From Devosia litorisediminis (GTDB taxonomy: Bacteria; Pseudomonadota; Alphaproteobacteria; Rhizobiales; Devosiaceae), in the NCBI RefSeq assembly GCF_018334155.1, contig NZ_JAGXTP010000003.1, positions 1 through 64,000 of the forward strand: 64,000 nucleotides of DNA, written 5' to 3'. Below, in pieces: positions 45,135 through 54,594 of the stretch. The position numbers and the translations under genes were made by a program. Each line of letters opens with the position of its first letter. Position 1 is the first letter of the stretch. Below the pieces are notes generated by a model. The model saw only the letters and a list, made by a program, of their open reading frames with translations, was not told the origin of the DNA and made no database searches.

Positions 45135-45880
45135 AAGCCCCCCGGAAGACGATAGTGATAATCATATTGATAGGCGTAGCCCAGGCCCTGATAGAGCGCC
45201 TGCGCCCCGACATTGTCGGCCTGCACATTGAGCGCGGCAATCCGCGCGCCCGCCCCATAGGCCCAGGCATGACCCGTCCGCATCATCGCGGCGGCGTGGC
45301 CTTTGCGGCGCTGGCCGGGATCGGTCACCACATTGCCGGTGACCACAATATCATCGGCAATCGCCATCAGCCCTGAGGCCACCGGCACACCGGCATCATT
45401 GCGCAGCACAATGCCACGCGCCGGCACGGTCAGCACCGCCAGCAACCCCTTCAGACCGGCCTGCCGGGCCTCGGAATAACCTGCCAGCCGCTGGTGGATC
45501 GCCAGATAGTCCGGATCAAACACATCATAGGTCTGGCCACCCGGCTCGGGCGCGCCCGGGGTCAGCGTCATGGCGTACTGATAGCTGGCGTCAAGACTGC
45601 CCCAGCCCTGGGCATCCAGCGCCGCGATTATGCCGGGCCCCGCCAATGGCGTGATGCGAAATACCGGCGGCAGGCCACGGGCGCCGAACCAGTCGATCGC
45701 GGCCGCCAGCCGGGCGGGTGCATTGGCGTCATCAGCAATGTCGAGGCTCTGCACCGAATTGGCGCGCTTGGTGTAGCCATTGGTGGCCCGGCGCACCCAG
45801 GCGCCATCCCACTCAACCTCGATCCCCGGCCACGCCTTCAGCCCGGCCTGCTCGAACACCGCAGCACTGGGCAATGCCAT
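45131..45880 (-). CDS. GNAT family N-acetyltransferase (argJ-linked)
   Basis: A 249-residue protein with a divergent N-terminal half and a C-terminal GNAT domain: VTDPGQRRKGHAAAMMRTGHAWAYGAGARIAALNVQADNVGAQALYQGLGY. The first half (RRATNGYTKRANSVQSL) is a conserved feature of this argJ-linked subgroup. The substrate is unknown. It begins two bases after the argJ stop and ends overlapping mutT by four bases, so the three form a tight operon. Confidence 0.87.
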   Translation of the reverse strand: MALPSAAVFEQAGLKAWPGIEVEWDGAWVRRATNGYTKRANSVQSLDIADDANAPARLAAAIDWFGARGLPPVFRITPLAGPGIIAALDAQGWGSLDASYQYAMTLTPGAPEPGGQTYDVFDPDYLAIHQRLAGYSEARQAGLKGLLAVLTVPARGIVLRNDAGVPVASGLMAIADDIVVTGNVVTDPGQRRKGHAAAMMRTGHAWAYGAGARIAALNVQADNVGAQALYQGLGYAYQYDYHYRLPGGL

Positions 45881-45882
45881 GC

Positions 45883-47115
45883 CTAGCTCCGGTAGTCGCC
45901 ATTAATGGTGATATAGCCATGGGTCAGATCACAGGTATAGACCGTGGCCCGCCCCTCGCCGAGCGCCAGACTGACGGTGAGCTCGAGATCCTCGCCCTTC
46001 ATATAGGCGCTGGTGGCAGCCTCGTCATAGATCGGGGCGCGCTCGCCATTCTTGGCGACCAGCAGATCACCGAAGCGGATCGAGAGCTTGTCGCGATCAG
46101 CGGGCTCACCCGCCTTGCCCACAGCCATCACCACACGACCCCAATTGGCGTCCTCGCCGGCAATGGCAGTTTTGACCAGCGGGGAATCTGCAATCGACTT
46201 GGCGATGCGGAAGGCGCTGGCATCGTCGACCGCTCCCTCGACATGCACAGAGACCTGCTTGGTGGCGCCTTCGCCGTCGCGCACCACCTGAATGGCCAGA
46301 TCAAACAGCACATCACGCAGCGCTTCGCCAAAGGTCTCGGCGCGCGGATCATCCAGGCTCTCGATCGGCTCGACCGCCGCCTTGCCGGTGGCAAAGGCCA
46401 GCAGCGTATCGGAAGTGGAGGTGTCGCTATCAACGGTGACCGCATTGAAGCTGGTGGCTACGTGACGGCTCAGCAGGGCCTGCAGCACGGGCGCGGCAAT
46501 TGGCATGTCGGTGACCACAAAGCTGAGCATGGTCGCCATATCGGGCGCGATCATGCCGCTGCCCTTGGCGATGCCGTTGATCTTGACCTCGACGCCGTCG
46601 ATCTCAAGGATCGCGCCATAAAGCTTGGGGAAGGTATCGGTTGTCATGATGGCCTTGGCCGGGTCCATCCACGGACCATCGCCCAGCCGGGTCGCCATGG
46701 TATCGAGCACACCTTCGAACTTGTTGGCATCAAGCGGCTCGCCGATCACTCCGGTCGAGGCCAGGAAGATCTCAGCGGTGCTGCAGCCCAGCGCCTTGGC
46801 GGCCAGTTCGGCCGTCAGCGCCACGCTCTGCGCGCCCTTGGCGCCGGTAAAGGCATTGGCATTGCCCGAATTGACCACCAGGCCGCGCGCCAGGCCGCCG
46901 GGCAGATTGGCCTTGCACCAATCCACCGCCGCTGACGAGCATTTCGATTTGGTGACCACCCCGGCCGCCGTGGTGCCCGCGTCAAACGCCATCAGCAGCA
47001 CATCAGTGCGGTTCTTGTACTTGATGCCCGCCTCGGCAGTGGCAAAGCGCACGCCATCAATGGCGGGCAGTTCCGGATAGGATTTTGGAGCGAGCGGAGA
47101 AACCGGATGGGCCAT
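45883..47115 (-). CDS. argJ: bifunctional glutamate N-acetyltransferase / amino-acid acetyltransferase ArgJ
   Basis: ArgJ moves the acetyl group from N-acetylornithine to glutamate, recycling it in arginine synthesis. The precursor self-cleaves before a threonine; the site lies in [15 protein letters not shown]. Other family segments are SGNANAFTG and STGVIGEPL. From the ATG at 47115 the product is 410 residues, normal for the family; a longer frame upstream is not supported. AAGG lies nine bases before the start. It heads the argJ-GNAT-mutT set. Confidence 0.96.
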   Translation of the reverse strand: MAHPVSPLAPKSYPELPAIDGVRFATAEAGIKYKNRTDVLLMAFDAGTTAAGVVTKSKCSSAAVDWCKANLPGGLARGLVVNSGNANAFTGAKGAQSVALTAELAAKALGCSTAEIFLASTGVIGEPLDANKFEGVLDTMATRLGDGPWMDPAKAIMTTDTFPKLYGAILEIDGVEVKINGIAKGSGMIAPDMATMLSFVVTDMPIAAPVLQALLSRHVATSFNAVTVDSDTSTSDTLLAFATGKAAVEPIESLDDPRAETFGEALRDVLFDLAIQVVRDGEGATKQVSVHVEGAVDDASAFRIAKSIADSPLVKTAIAGEDANWGRVVMAVGKAGEPADRDKLSIRFGDLLVAKNGERAPIYDEAATSAYMKGEDLELTVSLALGEGRATVYTCDLTHGYITINGDYRS

Positions 47116-47245
47116 CGGGCGGAACCTTGTTGCGAGCAGACAGGCTTTTGGTGTGCCCCAAACATGCGCCATTCGCAAGACGGCGCGAGATACACCGCGC
47201 CGGAAGCTGAAGGGGACGTCTGCCCTGACGCCCAGGGCTGCGTCG

Positions 47246-47473
47246 TCAGGCGGCTGGCTGACGCCCCGCGATGAAGGCGCCAAAGCGGCGATTGATGAAC
47301 GGCACCACGGCCAGCACGATTGTCGCCGACATCATGGGCACCAGGATCAGACTGCGCTGCCAGATGGTCCAGCCAGTCGTCAGAGGCATCAGAACGTAAA
47401 GATAGAGCGTCACCACAGGATAGACGGCCAGGGTCATCATCAGGGTCAGGCGAAGGCGGGCAGCAAGAGACAT
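47246..47473 (-). CDS. small two-pass membrane protein (75 aa), TetR-linked
   Basis: I do not recognise a named family with confidence. Two membrane segments (about 8-30 and 38-60) are joined by a loop with [10 protein letters not shown]; the end is basic ([12 protein letters not shown]), so both ends are probably cytoplasmic. The layout is reminiscent of DUF2798-type proteins but the match is loose. The ATG at 47473 follows GGGAG. It is divergent from a TetR gene across about 100 bases that contain two matching palindromes, so it is almost certainly that regulator's target. Confidence 0.72.
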   Translation of the reverse strand: MSLAARLRLTLMMTLAVYPVVTLYLYVLMPLTTGWTIWQRSLILVPMMSATIVLAVVPFINRRFGAFIAGRQPAA

Positions 47474-47489
47474 CTGTCATCTCCCAATT

Positions 47490-47529
47490 GAAACGGTACG
47501 TTTCGTTATGTAACGGAACGACACGTTTC
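47490..47529. promoter_or_regulatory. paired TetR-type operators
   Basis: GAAACGGTACGTTTC (47490-47504) is a perfect palindrome with a three-base centre, and GGAACGACACGTTTC (47515-47529) is the same site with one mismatch; the centres are 25 bases apart. The region between them, CGTTTCGTTA-TG-TAACGGAACG, is itself nearly symmetric. Everything lies between the divergent small membrane gene and the TetR gene, the expected place for an autoregulatory operator. Confidence 0.7.
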
Positions 47530-47574
47530 GTTCAAGTCCTTTTCTTCGGTACCGAATTGCCCGATATTGTGTCC

Positions 47575-48186
47575 ATGAGCACGCCAGAGCCCGAACCCGA
47601 AGACCGCCGCCGTTCCATCGGCGCCCGCCGCAGTCCCGAGACCGAGGCCGCCATTCTGATGGCGGCCGAAGCCATCGTGACCGAAGCCGGCATTGCCGGG
47701 TTTTCCATCGAGGCGGTGGCCAAGCGCGCCCGCGCCGGCAAGCCCACCATCTATAAGTGGTGGCCCAACAAGACAGCCCTGCTGCTTGATGTCTATCATC
47801 GGCAAAAGCCCGCCAATGTGCACAGCGACACCGGGTCAGTTGAAGAGGACCTGCTGGTTTTCCTGACCGGAATTTTTGCCCATTGGGGCGATAGCGGCGC
47901 TGGCCAGATCTTTCGCTACGTCATTGCCGAGGCCCAGCGCGACGCCACCGCTGCAGCGGCACTGGCCGAATATGCCCGCGAACGGCGCAAGCAGACCGGC
48001 ACGATCTTCGCGCGGGGCGTGGAGCGGGGCGAACTGGCCGACGATATTGATGTGGGACTGGCCGCCGATATGGTGGCGGGCTTTATCTGGCAGCGCCTGC
48101 TCACCGAGCGGCTCGAACGGGACCCGGCAAGACTGCGGCAGGTGGCCCGGCAGATGGTCCGGGGGCTCAGCGCCCCCGGGACCTGA
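47575..48186 (+). CDS. TetR/AcrR family transcriptional regulator
   Basis: A 203-residue repressor. The N-terminal helix-turn-helix is typical: AILMAAEAIVTEAGIAGFSIEAVAKRARAGKPTIYKWWPNKTALLLDVY. The C-terminal ligand domain resembles the TetR_C_11-type group (DMVAGFIWQRLLTERLERD). The ligand is unknown. The ATG at 47575 has no clear ribosome binding site, so translation may be leaderless. It is divergent from the 75-aa membrane protein, with two palindromes between. It is convergent with the parvulin gene, eight bases away. Confidence 0.9.
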   Translation: MSTPEPEPEDRRRSIGARRSPETEAAILMAAEAIVTEAGIAGFSIEAVAKRARAGKPTIYKWWPNKTALLLDVYHRQKPANVHSDTGSVEEDLLVFLTGIFAHWGDSGAGQIFRYVIAEAQRDATAAAALAEYARERRKQTGTIFARGVERGELADDIDVGLAADMVAGFIWQRLLTERLERDPARLRQVARQMVRGLSAPGT

Positions 48187-48194
48187 ACCAGGTT

Positions 48195-49088
48195 TTACTG
48201 CGCTGGTGCTTCGGTTTCGGTCTGTGCGTCCACCGCTGCGGACAGCTCGGCATCCGGAATATCGATCGCCACGCCTTCCATCAGCTTGGCAACCGTGTCG
48301 TCAAATGTGGTCATCAGCAATTGCTGCTGCAGCTGCGGGGCCACCTGCTCGAACGCTGGCGGCGCGGAATCGCGCTTTTCTTCCAGACGAATGACGTGCC
48401 AGCCGAACTGGCTCTGCACGGGCTCGGACACCTGACCGATCTCGGTCAGTCCATATGCGGCCGTCTCGAACGGCGCGACCATCATGCCCTTGCCGAAAAA
48501 GCCCAGATCGCCGCCATTGGCCGCGCCCGGATCAATCGACTTTTCCTTGGCCAGCGTGGCGAAGTCAGCGCCGCCATCCAGCTCGGCCTTGACGGCCTGG
48601 GCTTCTTCCTCGGTCGGCACCAGAATGTGGCTGGCGCGGATTTCCGGGCTCGGCTGGAAGTCGGCAACCAGCTTGTCATATTCAGCGCGCACGGCTTCTT
48701 CGGTCACGCCCTGGGCAATGGTCTCGGCGAAATAGGCGCGGCGCAGCGAACGGTCCTGCAGATATTGCAGGCGCTGCTTGAACAGGGGGGTGTCAGCCAT
48801 GCCCGCCGCTTCGCCAGCCTTGGCCATCACCTTCATGTCGATCAGCACCCGCACCAGAAACGGCTTGCGCTGCTCTGGAGGCATTTGCTGCAACTCCTGC
48901 GCCAGATCTTCGGCGGCAAACCCCAGATCGGCCTCGGTGATGGGCGAACCGTCAACCGTGGCCACCACGGTTTCGGGCATGACAGCGGCCGGCGCGTCCT
49001 GCGCCATGGACGGCGTCAGCGCGGTGCCAGCCATCATTGCGGCAATCACGCCAGCGGTGCAGGCGAGGCGCATGGGGGAAAATTTCAT
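48195..49088 (-). CDS. peptidylprolyl isomerase (parvulin/PpiC, SurA-like), periplasmic
   Basis: A 297-residue periplasmic foldase. A signal peptide ends near LTPSMAQDA. An N-terminal helical chaperone region precedes the parvulin domain: IRASHILVPTEEEAQAV, GGDLGFFGKGMMVAPFETAAY and FGWHVIRLEEKR. It should aid folding of exported proteins. The ATG at 49088 has GGAG 11 bases upstream. It is divergent from secA, a fitting neighbour, and in related genomes it lies beside argJ as here. Confidence 0.92.
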   Translation of the reverse strand: MKFSPMRLACTAGVIAAMMAGTALTPSMAQDAPAAVMPETVVATVDGSPITEADLGFAAEDLAQELQQMPPEQRKPFLVRVLIDMKVMAKAGEAAGMADTPLFKQRLQYLQDRSLRRAYFAETIAQGVTEEAVRAEYDKLVADFQPSPEIRASHILVPTEEEAQAVKAELDGGADFATLAKEKSIDPGAANGGDLGFFGKGMMVAPFETAAYGLTEIGQVSEPVQSQFGWHVIRLEEKRDSAPPAFEQVAPQLQQQLLMTTFDDTVAKLMEGVAIDIPDAELSAAVDAQTETEAPAQ

Positions 49089-49466
49089 GGGGTCGATCTC
49101 CTTGGCCGGCGCTGTTGCAGCGCGTCCCGGCGCGTTGGTGACTGGCAGATTGTGCCATTGAATATTTGCTTGGCTGGCTGACACCCTAAGGCGGCCAAAT
49201 TGTGCCACGCCCCATTTCGTCAGCAACCAAAGGGCTCCGAGCCCCGTTTCTGCCCGGATTCCGGCAGGCCAAGGCAGGTGTCGCTGATTTCGGCGACGTT
49301 GACAAGACAAGGGCCCGCTCTTACATCTCACGCGCTTTTCCGCCGCCCGGCGGGGATACATAAATTCAAAGCCGGAAAGGCTTTCTCATCGCGCTGACGA
49401 TGGCCTGGCGGGGCCCATCCGCACCCCCGACCGCGCCCCCGATGAGTAAATCGAAGGACCTGACAC
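49089..49466. other. 378-base region between the divergent parvulin and secA genes
   Basis: No gene is visible. It holds a good secA promoter at 49299-49327, so secA has a leader of about 130 bases. Several GC-rich inverted stretches occur (for example around 49350) but none is a clear riboswitch or leader peptide. The parvulin promoter must lie in the left third; no strong match was found. Confidence 0.55.
49299..49327 (+). promoter_or_regulatory. candidate secA promoter
   Basis: A perfect TTGACA (49299-49304) is followed after exactly 17 bases by TACATC (49322-49327). The -10 is only a partial match to TATAAT, which is usual in GC-rich alphaproteobacteria. It lies 140 bases before the secA start. 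Confidence 0.55.
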
Positions 49467-52211
49467 ATGGCACTAGCTGCGCTCGCCCGGCGGATTTTCG
49501 GGTCTACATCGGATCGGCACGTCAAACGCTATCAGGGCAAAGTCACTGCCATCAATGCACTCGAAGCCGAGCTTGAAAAACTCAGCGACGAGCAGCTGCA
49601 GGCCCGCACTGCCGAGTTCAAGGCGCAGCTCGAAAAGGGCGCTGATCTCGACGATTTGATCGTCCCCGCTTTTGCCACGGTGCGTGAAGCCTCCAAGCGC
49701 GTGCTTGGCCTGCGCCACTTCGACGTGCAGCTGATCGGCGGCATGGTGATGAATGAGCGCGGCATTGCCGAAATGCGCACCGGTGAAGGCAAGACGCTGG
49801 TGGCAACCCTGCCCATGTATCTCAATGCCCTGACCGGCAAGGGCACTCACCTGGTCACCGTCAACGACTATCTGGTCAAGCGCGACGCCGCCTGGATGGG
49901 CCAGATCTACAATTTCCTCGGTCTGACCACCGGCACCATTGTGCACGGCATGACCGATATGGAGCGCAAGCAGGCTTACGCTGCCGACATCACCTACGGC
50001 ACCAACAATGAGCTCGGCTTCGACTATCTGCGCGACAACATGAAATATACCCGCGATCAGATGGTGCAGCGCGGCCACGCCTTTGCCATCGTCGACGAGG
50101 TCGACTCCATCCTGATCGACGAGGCGCGCACGCCGTTGATCATTTCGGGTCCGTCCGAGGATCGCTCTACGCTTTACACCACTATCGACGCGCTGATGCC
50201 CATCATCGAAGAGGGCGATTTCGAGCTCGATGAAAAGCAGCGCTCGGCGACCTTCACCGATGCCGGCATTGAAAAGCTCGAGGCCAAGCTGGCCGAGGAT
50301 GGGCTGCTGAAGTCCGATTCCATGTACGACGTGGAAAACGTCGCCCTGGTGCACCACGCCAATTCGGCGCTGCGGGCCCACAAGCTGTTCCGCAAGGACA
50401 AGGACTATATCGTCCGCAACGACGAAGTCGTGATCATCGACGAGTTCTCCGGCCGCATGATGCCGGGCCGCCGCTACTCCGAGGGCCTGCATCAGGCGCT
50501 TGAAGCCAAGGAACACGTCAAGATCCAGCCAGAAAACCAGACCCTGGCCTCGATCACCTTCCAGAACTATTTCCGCCTCTATGACAAGCTGGCCGGCATG
50601 ACCGGTACCGCCGCCACCGAGGCCGAGGAATTCGCCGATATCTACAAGCTCGACGTGGTGACCATCCCCACCAACGTGCCGGTGCAGCGTATCGATGACG
50701 AAGACGCCATCTTCCGCACCGCGGAGGAAAAATTCGAGGCCATCGCCAATCTGATCAAGGAATGTCAGGACCGCGGCCAGCCCGTGCTGGTAGGCACCAC
50801 CTCGATCGAAAAGTCCGAAATGCTGGCCGAACTGCTCCGCCAGAAGAATGTCGGCACCATGAACGTGCTCAATGCGCGTCACCATGAGCAGGAAGCCCAC
50901 ATCGTGGCCGATGCCGGTCTGCCCGGCGCCATCACCATTGCCACCAACATGGCTGGTCGCGGCACCGACATCCAGCTCGGCGGCAATCTCGAAATGCGCA
51001 TCGAAAAGGAAGCCGCTGATCTTGAAGGCGCCGAACGCGAGGCCAAGATCGAAGAGATCAAGCGCACCATTGCCGAGGAAAAAGCCAAGGCGCTAGCCGC
51101 TGGCGGTCTGATGGTGATTGGCACCGAGCGCCATGAAAGCCGCCGTATCGATAACCAGCTGCGTGGCCGTTCCGGCCGTCAGGGCGATCCGGGTCATTCC
51201 GCCTTCTTCCTGAGCCTGCAGGATGACCTGATGCGCATCTTCCCGGTCGACAGCATGGATTCCATGCTCGGCAAGCTGGGTCTGGAACAGGGCGAATCGA
51301 TCACCCACCCATGGGTGTCCAAGGCCATCGAACGCGCCCAGGGCAAGGTCGAGGCGCGCAACTTCGATATCCGCAAGAACATCCTGAAATACGACGACGT
51401 GATGAACGATCAGCGCAAGGTGATCTTCGAACAGCGCCTCGAAATGATGGACGCCGAAGATATCAGCGAAATCGTCATCGATATGCGCCACGACGTGGTC
51501 GCCAATATCGTGTCCAAGGCCATCCCCGCCCGCTCCTATCCCGAGCAGTGGAAGGCCGAGCAGCTGCAGGCAGCCGCCAAGACCTATCTCAATATCGACG
51601 TACCCGTCATTGAGTGGGCGGCCGAGGAAGGCATCGACGCCGAAATCGTCACCGAGCGCCTGCTCGCTGCCGCCGACGAACACGCTGCCGCCAAGGAAGC
51701 CCGCACCATCACCGCCATGGAAGCGGCTGGCTCGTCCAACCCAACCGTGATGCGTCAGGTGGAAAAATCCATCGTCCTGCAGTCCATTGACGGGTTGTGG
51801 CGCGAGCATCTGGTCACGCTTGATCACCTGTCCAAGGTGGTGGGCTGGCGCGGCATCGCCCAGCGCGATCCGCTCAGCGAATACAAGCAGGAAGCCTATG
51901 AGCTGTTCCAGAGCCTGCTGGAGAACCTGCGCGAGCTGGTGACCACGCAGCTCAGCCATGTCGAACTGCAGCCCCGCCCGGTTGCGCCGCCGACAGCTGA
52001 TCTGAGCGCCCTGCGCGAAACCCATATCGATCCGCTGACCGGTGAAAACGACGCCGATGGTGGCGATACCGTCGCCGATTCGCTGGGTGCCACTGGCGGC
52101 GATCCGTCGCTCAAGCCCATCGATCCAGCCCTGCTGGTCGGCGTGTCGCGCAACGCGCCCTGCCCCTGTGGCTCGGGCAAGAAGTTCAAGCACTGCCACG
52201 GCCAGTTCTAG
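49467..52211 (+). CDS. secA: preprotein translocase subunit SecA
   Basis: The ATPase motor that drives exported proteins through SecYEG. The 914-residue protein has Walker A MRTGEGKT (about 103-110), Walker B in [21 protein letters not shown], the second nucleotide domain with [14 protein letters not shown] and [19 protein letters not shown], and the C-terminal zinc motif [14 protein letters not shown] that binds SecB. The ATG at 49467 follows AAGGA. A large terminator follows. Length and motif order are canonical. Confidence 0.98.
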   Translation: MALAALARRIFGSTSDRHVKRYQGKVTAINALEAELEKLSDEQLQARTAEFKAQLEKGADLDDLIVPAFATVREASKRVLGLRHFDVQLIGGMVMNERGIAEMRTGEGKTLVATLPMYLNALTGKGTHLVTVNDYLVKRDAAWMGQIYNFLGLTTGTIVHGMTDMERKQAYAADITYGTNNELGFDYLRDNMKYTRDQMVQRGHAFAIVDEVDSILIDEARTPLIISGPSEDRSTLYTTIDALMPIIEEGDFELDEKQRSATFTDAGIEKLEAKLAEDGLLKSDSMYDVENVALVHHANSALRAHKLFRKDKDYIVRNDEVVIIDEFSGRMMPGRRYSEGLHQALEAKEHVKIQPENQTLASITFQNYFRLYDKLAGMTGTAATEAEEFADIYKLDVVTIPTNVPVQRIDDEDAIFRTAEEKFEAIANLIKECQDRGQPVLVGTTSIEKSEMLAELLRQKNVGTMNVLNARHHEQEAHIVADAGLPGAITIATNMAGRGTDIQLGGNLEMRIEKEAADLEGAEREAKIEEIKRTIAEEKAKALAAGGLMVIGTERHESRRIDNQLRGRSGRQGDPGHSAFFLSLQDDLMRIFPVDSMDSMLGKLGLEQGESITHPWVSKAIERAQGKVEARNFDIRKNILKYDDVMNDQRKVIFEQRLEMMDAEDISEIVIDMRHDVVANIVSKAIPARSYPEQWKAEQLQAAAKTYLNIDVPVIEWAAEEGIDAEIVTERLLAAADEHAAAKEARTITAMEAAGSSNPTVMRQVEKSIVLQSIDGLWREHLVTLDHLSKVVGWRGIAQRDPLSEYKQEAYELFQSLLENLRELVTTQLSHVELQPRPVAPPTADLSALRETHIDPLTGENDADGGDTVADSLGATGGDPSLKPIDPALLVGVSRNAPCPCGSGKKFKHCHGQF

Positions 52212-52246
52212 GCCAGGCCTAGGGCACAAGCCGGCGTCAAAATGCA

Positions 52247-52280
52247 ATATGGGCACCAACCACGCGGTTGGTGCCCATAT
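52247..52280. terminator. hairpin terminator between secA and the peroxiredoxin gene
   Basis: ATATGGGCACCAACC and GGTTGGTGCCCATAT form a perfect 15-bp stem with a four-base loop. GTTTTCGG follows on the plus strand. It lies between the convergent ends of secA and the peroxiredoxin gene and can serve both. Confidence 0.8.
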
Positions 52281-52303
52281 GTTTTCGGAAACGCTGAAGT
52301 CAG

Positions 52304-52867
52304 CTAGACCGCGATCAGCCTGCTGGCGCTCTGTCTGGCCGCAAAGGCATCGACCTCTTCAAATGGCAGGTGATCAGCGGCATCGGTGCCGTAATAGCAC
52401 CGCACCAGCCGACCATTCTCGTCGATCAGGAAATCGGCTGGCAGCCGGTTAAGCGGGCCAGAAAAACTGGTCGGGAAATAACCGCGCATGATGGCCTTGA
52501 TCACCACGTCCAGCTTGAGGCTGGCCATGAAAAACCCACCCCAGCTCTTCTCCACCCCAAAACGGCGGTAATGGGTCATGGGCGCATCTGGAATGATGGG
52601 GAACGGCGCATCCTGCCGCCCGACATAGCGCCCGATTTCCTCGGCCGAAGACTGAAACACCGCCAGTACCTCAAGCCCCTGCGCAGCCCATTCGGCATGG
52701 CGTCGGGTCATGGCATTGACCCGCATATTGCAGAGCGGACAGGCCGCGTAGCGATAGAACGACAGCATCACCTTGCGCCCTCGCAAAGCCGCCAGCGAAA
52801 TCGGCTCGCCAAAGCTGTCCACAGTGTCGAAATGCGGCGCGCGCGCGCCCTCAACCAGTCTCGTCAT
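52304..52867 (-). CDS. peroxiredoxin-like (AhpC/TSA) family protein
   Basis: A 187-residue thioredoxin-fold protein. The redox site is ACPLCNMRV (Cys43, Cys46), closer to thioredoxin-like AhpC/TSA proteins than to true two-Cys peroxiredoxins, which have a PxxxT/SxxC site. The C-terminal LPADFLIDENGRLVRCYYG strand pair is typical. It probably reduces peroxides or disulfides in the cytosol. The ATG at 52867 follows GGGAGA. It lies 28 bases downstream of the SDR gene and is the last gene of the TetR-SDR-peroxiredoxin operon. Confidence 0.87.
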   Translation of the reverse strand: MTRLVEGARAPHFDTVDSFGEPISLAALRGRKVMLSFYRYAACPLCNMRVNAMTRRHAEWAAQGLEVLAVFQSSAEEIGRYVGRQDAPFPIIPDAPMTHYRRFGVEKSWGGFFMASLKLDVVIKAIMRGYFPTSFSGPLNRLPADFLIDENGRLVRCYYGTDAADHLPFEEVDAFAARQSASRLIAV

Positions 52868-52895
52868 AATATTCTCCCGTGCCCAAGCGGCACAC

Positions 52896-53909
52896 TTAGG
52901 CCAGTGCCTGCGTCAGTGCCGGCCAGGCAAATCCAGTCTTGCGACGCTCTTCAACCGCCCTGGTGATGGCTTGTCGCCAATCCCCGCTGGGCCGGTAGCC
53001 CAGTGCCGAGCAGGCATGCTCTATGGGGGTGTTCCAGTCTTCGCTGACATGCACCAGCGAGCGGGTCAGAAACGGGGTGCGGGTAGGCAGCGTCTCCATC
53101 AGCGCCCCGAACAGATAGCCCGCCCAGTAAGGCACCGCATAAAGCGGCTTGGGCACCCCGGCCACAGCCGCGATATGGCTAAACACCTCGCGCAGGCTGG
53201 GCAACGCGCCGCTATGAATATTGAAGCTCTCATAGGGCGCCAGACCCGGCGTGGTTGCGGCCAGGGCAAAGGCCTGCCCCATATCCTCGCCGGTCACCAG
53301 CGCCATGCGCGCCTTACCATTGCCCAGCCACGGCACCAGCCGTGTCTTGAGCCGCGGAATGACTGCGGGCACAAAGCCCACCCGATTGCCCGGTCCGATG
53401 AAATGGCCCAGCCGCATATTGACCATGCCGCTGACAGGGCTGGCCAGCGCCCGCATGTGGTGATCAATATCGATCAGCATATCCAGGTGCGGCCAGAATC
53501 CGGTTTTGCGCATGGGACTGAAATCATCGACTTCGCCCCCCTTGCCTGGCAATTGGCCCACCACCAGCGTCGAGGCCAGCAGGAACCGCCCCACCCCCGC
53601 TTCCGCTGCCAGATCGATCAGATCCATGGTGGGTTCAAGGAACAGCCGGCGCTCCTCATCTTCATGGCCCCAGAAGGCTCCCCAGGTGCCCGCATGGCAG
53701 ATGGCATCGACACCCTCGACCAGACTTTTGCGATAGCCCGGATCGGTCAGATCGCCCTGGCGAACCGCTCCATCGAACCAGTCTGGCAGTTTTTCCGGGG
53801 AGCGGCAGGCCGCAATGGTGGTGATGCCCCTGTCACGCAGGGCCGCCAGAATATGGGCACCCAGGAAGCCCGTGGCACCGGTGACCAGCACCGTGTTGAT
53901 CTCAGTCAT
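52896..53909 (-). CDS. NAD-dependent epimerase/dehydratase family protein (SDR, atypical active site)
   Basis: A 337-residue Rossmann-fold protein of the extended SDR type. The cofactor motif GATGFLGAH (Gly11-x-x-Gly14-x-x-Gly17) and the later RLGHFIGPGN segment are clear. However, the catalytic YxxxK is missing: the corresponding region reads PHLDMLIDIDHHMRAL with no suitable Tyr or Lys. It may therefore bind nucleotide without classic SDR chemistry. The ATG at 53909 follows AGGAGG and overlaps the TetR stop by eight bases. It is in an operon with TetR and peroxiredoxin. Confidence 0.85.
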   Translation of the reverse strand: MTEINTVLVTGATGFLGAHILAALRDRGITTIAACRSPEKLPDWFDGAVRQGDLTDPGYRKSLVEGVDAICHAGTWGAFWGHEDEERRLFLEPTMDLIDLAAEAGVGRFLLASTLVVGQLPGKGGEVDDFSPMRKTGFWPHLDMLIDIDHHMRALASPVSGMVNMRLGHFIGPGNRVGFVPAVIPRLKTRLVPWLGNGKARMALVTGEDMGQAFALAATTPGLAPYESFNIHSGALPSLREVFSHIAAVAGVPKPLYAVPYWAGYLFGALMETLPTRTPFLTRSLVHVSEDWNTPIEHACSALGYRPSGDWRQAITRAVEERRKTGFAWPALTQALA

Positions 53910-54486
53910 GACTGGTTCCTCCTGCGTGTTGATCGATCTGCAGCAAAATTTCGGACACCACCTCACTGATGTGATCGGTGTCGCCAGTGGCGTGGGCGAG
54001 CATGGCGGCGCCTTCAAGATCACGCACCATTTTGCGCCCGGCCAAACGGGCCGCCTCGGGCGCCAGCCCCAGATTGACAAAATGCCCCGCGGCCCAGTCG
54101 CACAATTGGGAAAACACTTGCCCGACATCGCCCGTACCGGCCTGCTGCTTCTTGCCCAGTTGTGCCACCAGCGTGCCGATGGGACAGCCATGGCGCGCCA
54201 GACTATCGGTCTGCTCGGCGGTCATATTGGCAAAGGCGCGCAGTGCCAGCCGGGAATCGCCCAGCCCGTCCCACTCCGTGCGCAACTGCTCAAAGCGTCG
54301 GTGGATCCTCCCCACCGCGGCGTCGACCATGTCGTCGCGTGATTTGAAATAATAGTAGAGGCTGCCCAGCGGCATCTTGGCCGCTTCGGCCACATTGGCC
54401 AGCGTCAGCCCAGCCAGGCCGCGCTCATAGGCAACCTGCGACGCCGCTTTCCAAAGTGCCTCACTCTTGTTTGCCCGTGCTGCCAT
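53902..54486 (-). CDS. TetR/AcrR family transcriptional regulator
   Basis: A 194-residue repressor. The helix-turn-helix is AYERGLAGLTLANVAEAAKMPLGSLYYYFKSRDDMV. The ligand domain has GCPIGTLVAQLGKK, a segment common in YxaF/LmrA-like members. It is the first gene of an operon with the SDR and peroxiredoxin genes (eight-base overlap, then 28-base gap). A perfect palindrome lies 13 bases upstream of its start, so it most likely represses its own operon. Confidence 0.92.
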   Translation of the reverse strand: MAARANKSEALWKAASQVAYERGLAGLTLANVAEAAKMPLGSLYYYFKSRDDMVDAAVGRIHRRFEQLRTEWDGLGDSRLALRAFANMTAEQTDSLARHGCPIGTLVAQLGKKQQAGTGDVGQVFSQLCDWAAGHFVNLGLAPEAARLAGRKMVRDLEGAAMLAHATGDTDHISEVVSEILLQIDQHAGGTSHD

Positions 54487-54498
54487 GCCATGCCTCCA

Positions 54499-54516
54499 AT
54501 ACTAAGTAAGTTATCT
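54499..54516. promoter_or_regulatory. TetR-type operator of the TetR-SDR-peroxiredoxin operon
   Basis: AAGTAAG-TTAT-CTTACTT is a perfect 7-bp inverted repeat with a four-base spacer, 13 bases before the TetR start. It is AT-rich against a GC-rich background, and its position is where an autorepressor would block transcription. Confidence 0.75.
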
Positions 54517-54547
54517 TACTTGGTTCCAGTGGAGTCAAGTCCACAAA

Positions 54548-54575
54548 AAAAGGCCCGGATAATGCCGGGCCTTTT
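54548..54575 (-). terminator. intrinsic terminator of the MATE gene
   Basis: AAAAGGCCCGG and CCGGGCCTTTT form a perfect 11-bp stem with a six-base loop. On the minus strand it runs into seven T residues. It lies 20 bases after the MATE stop and separates that gene from the TetR operon. Confidence 0.87.
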
Positions 54576-54594
54576 GAACGTGCTGCGAAAGGGT

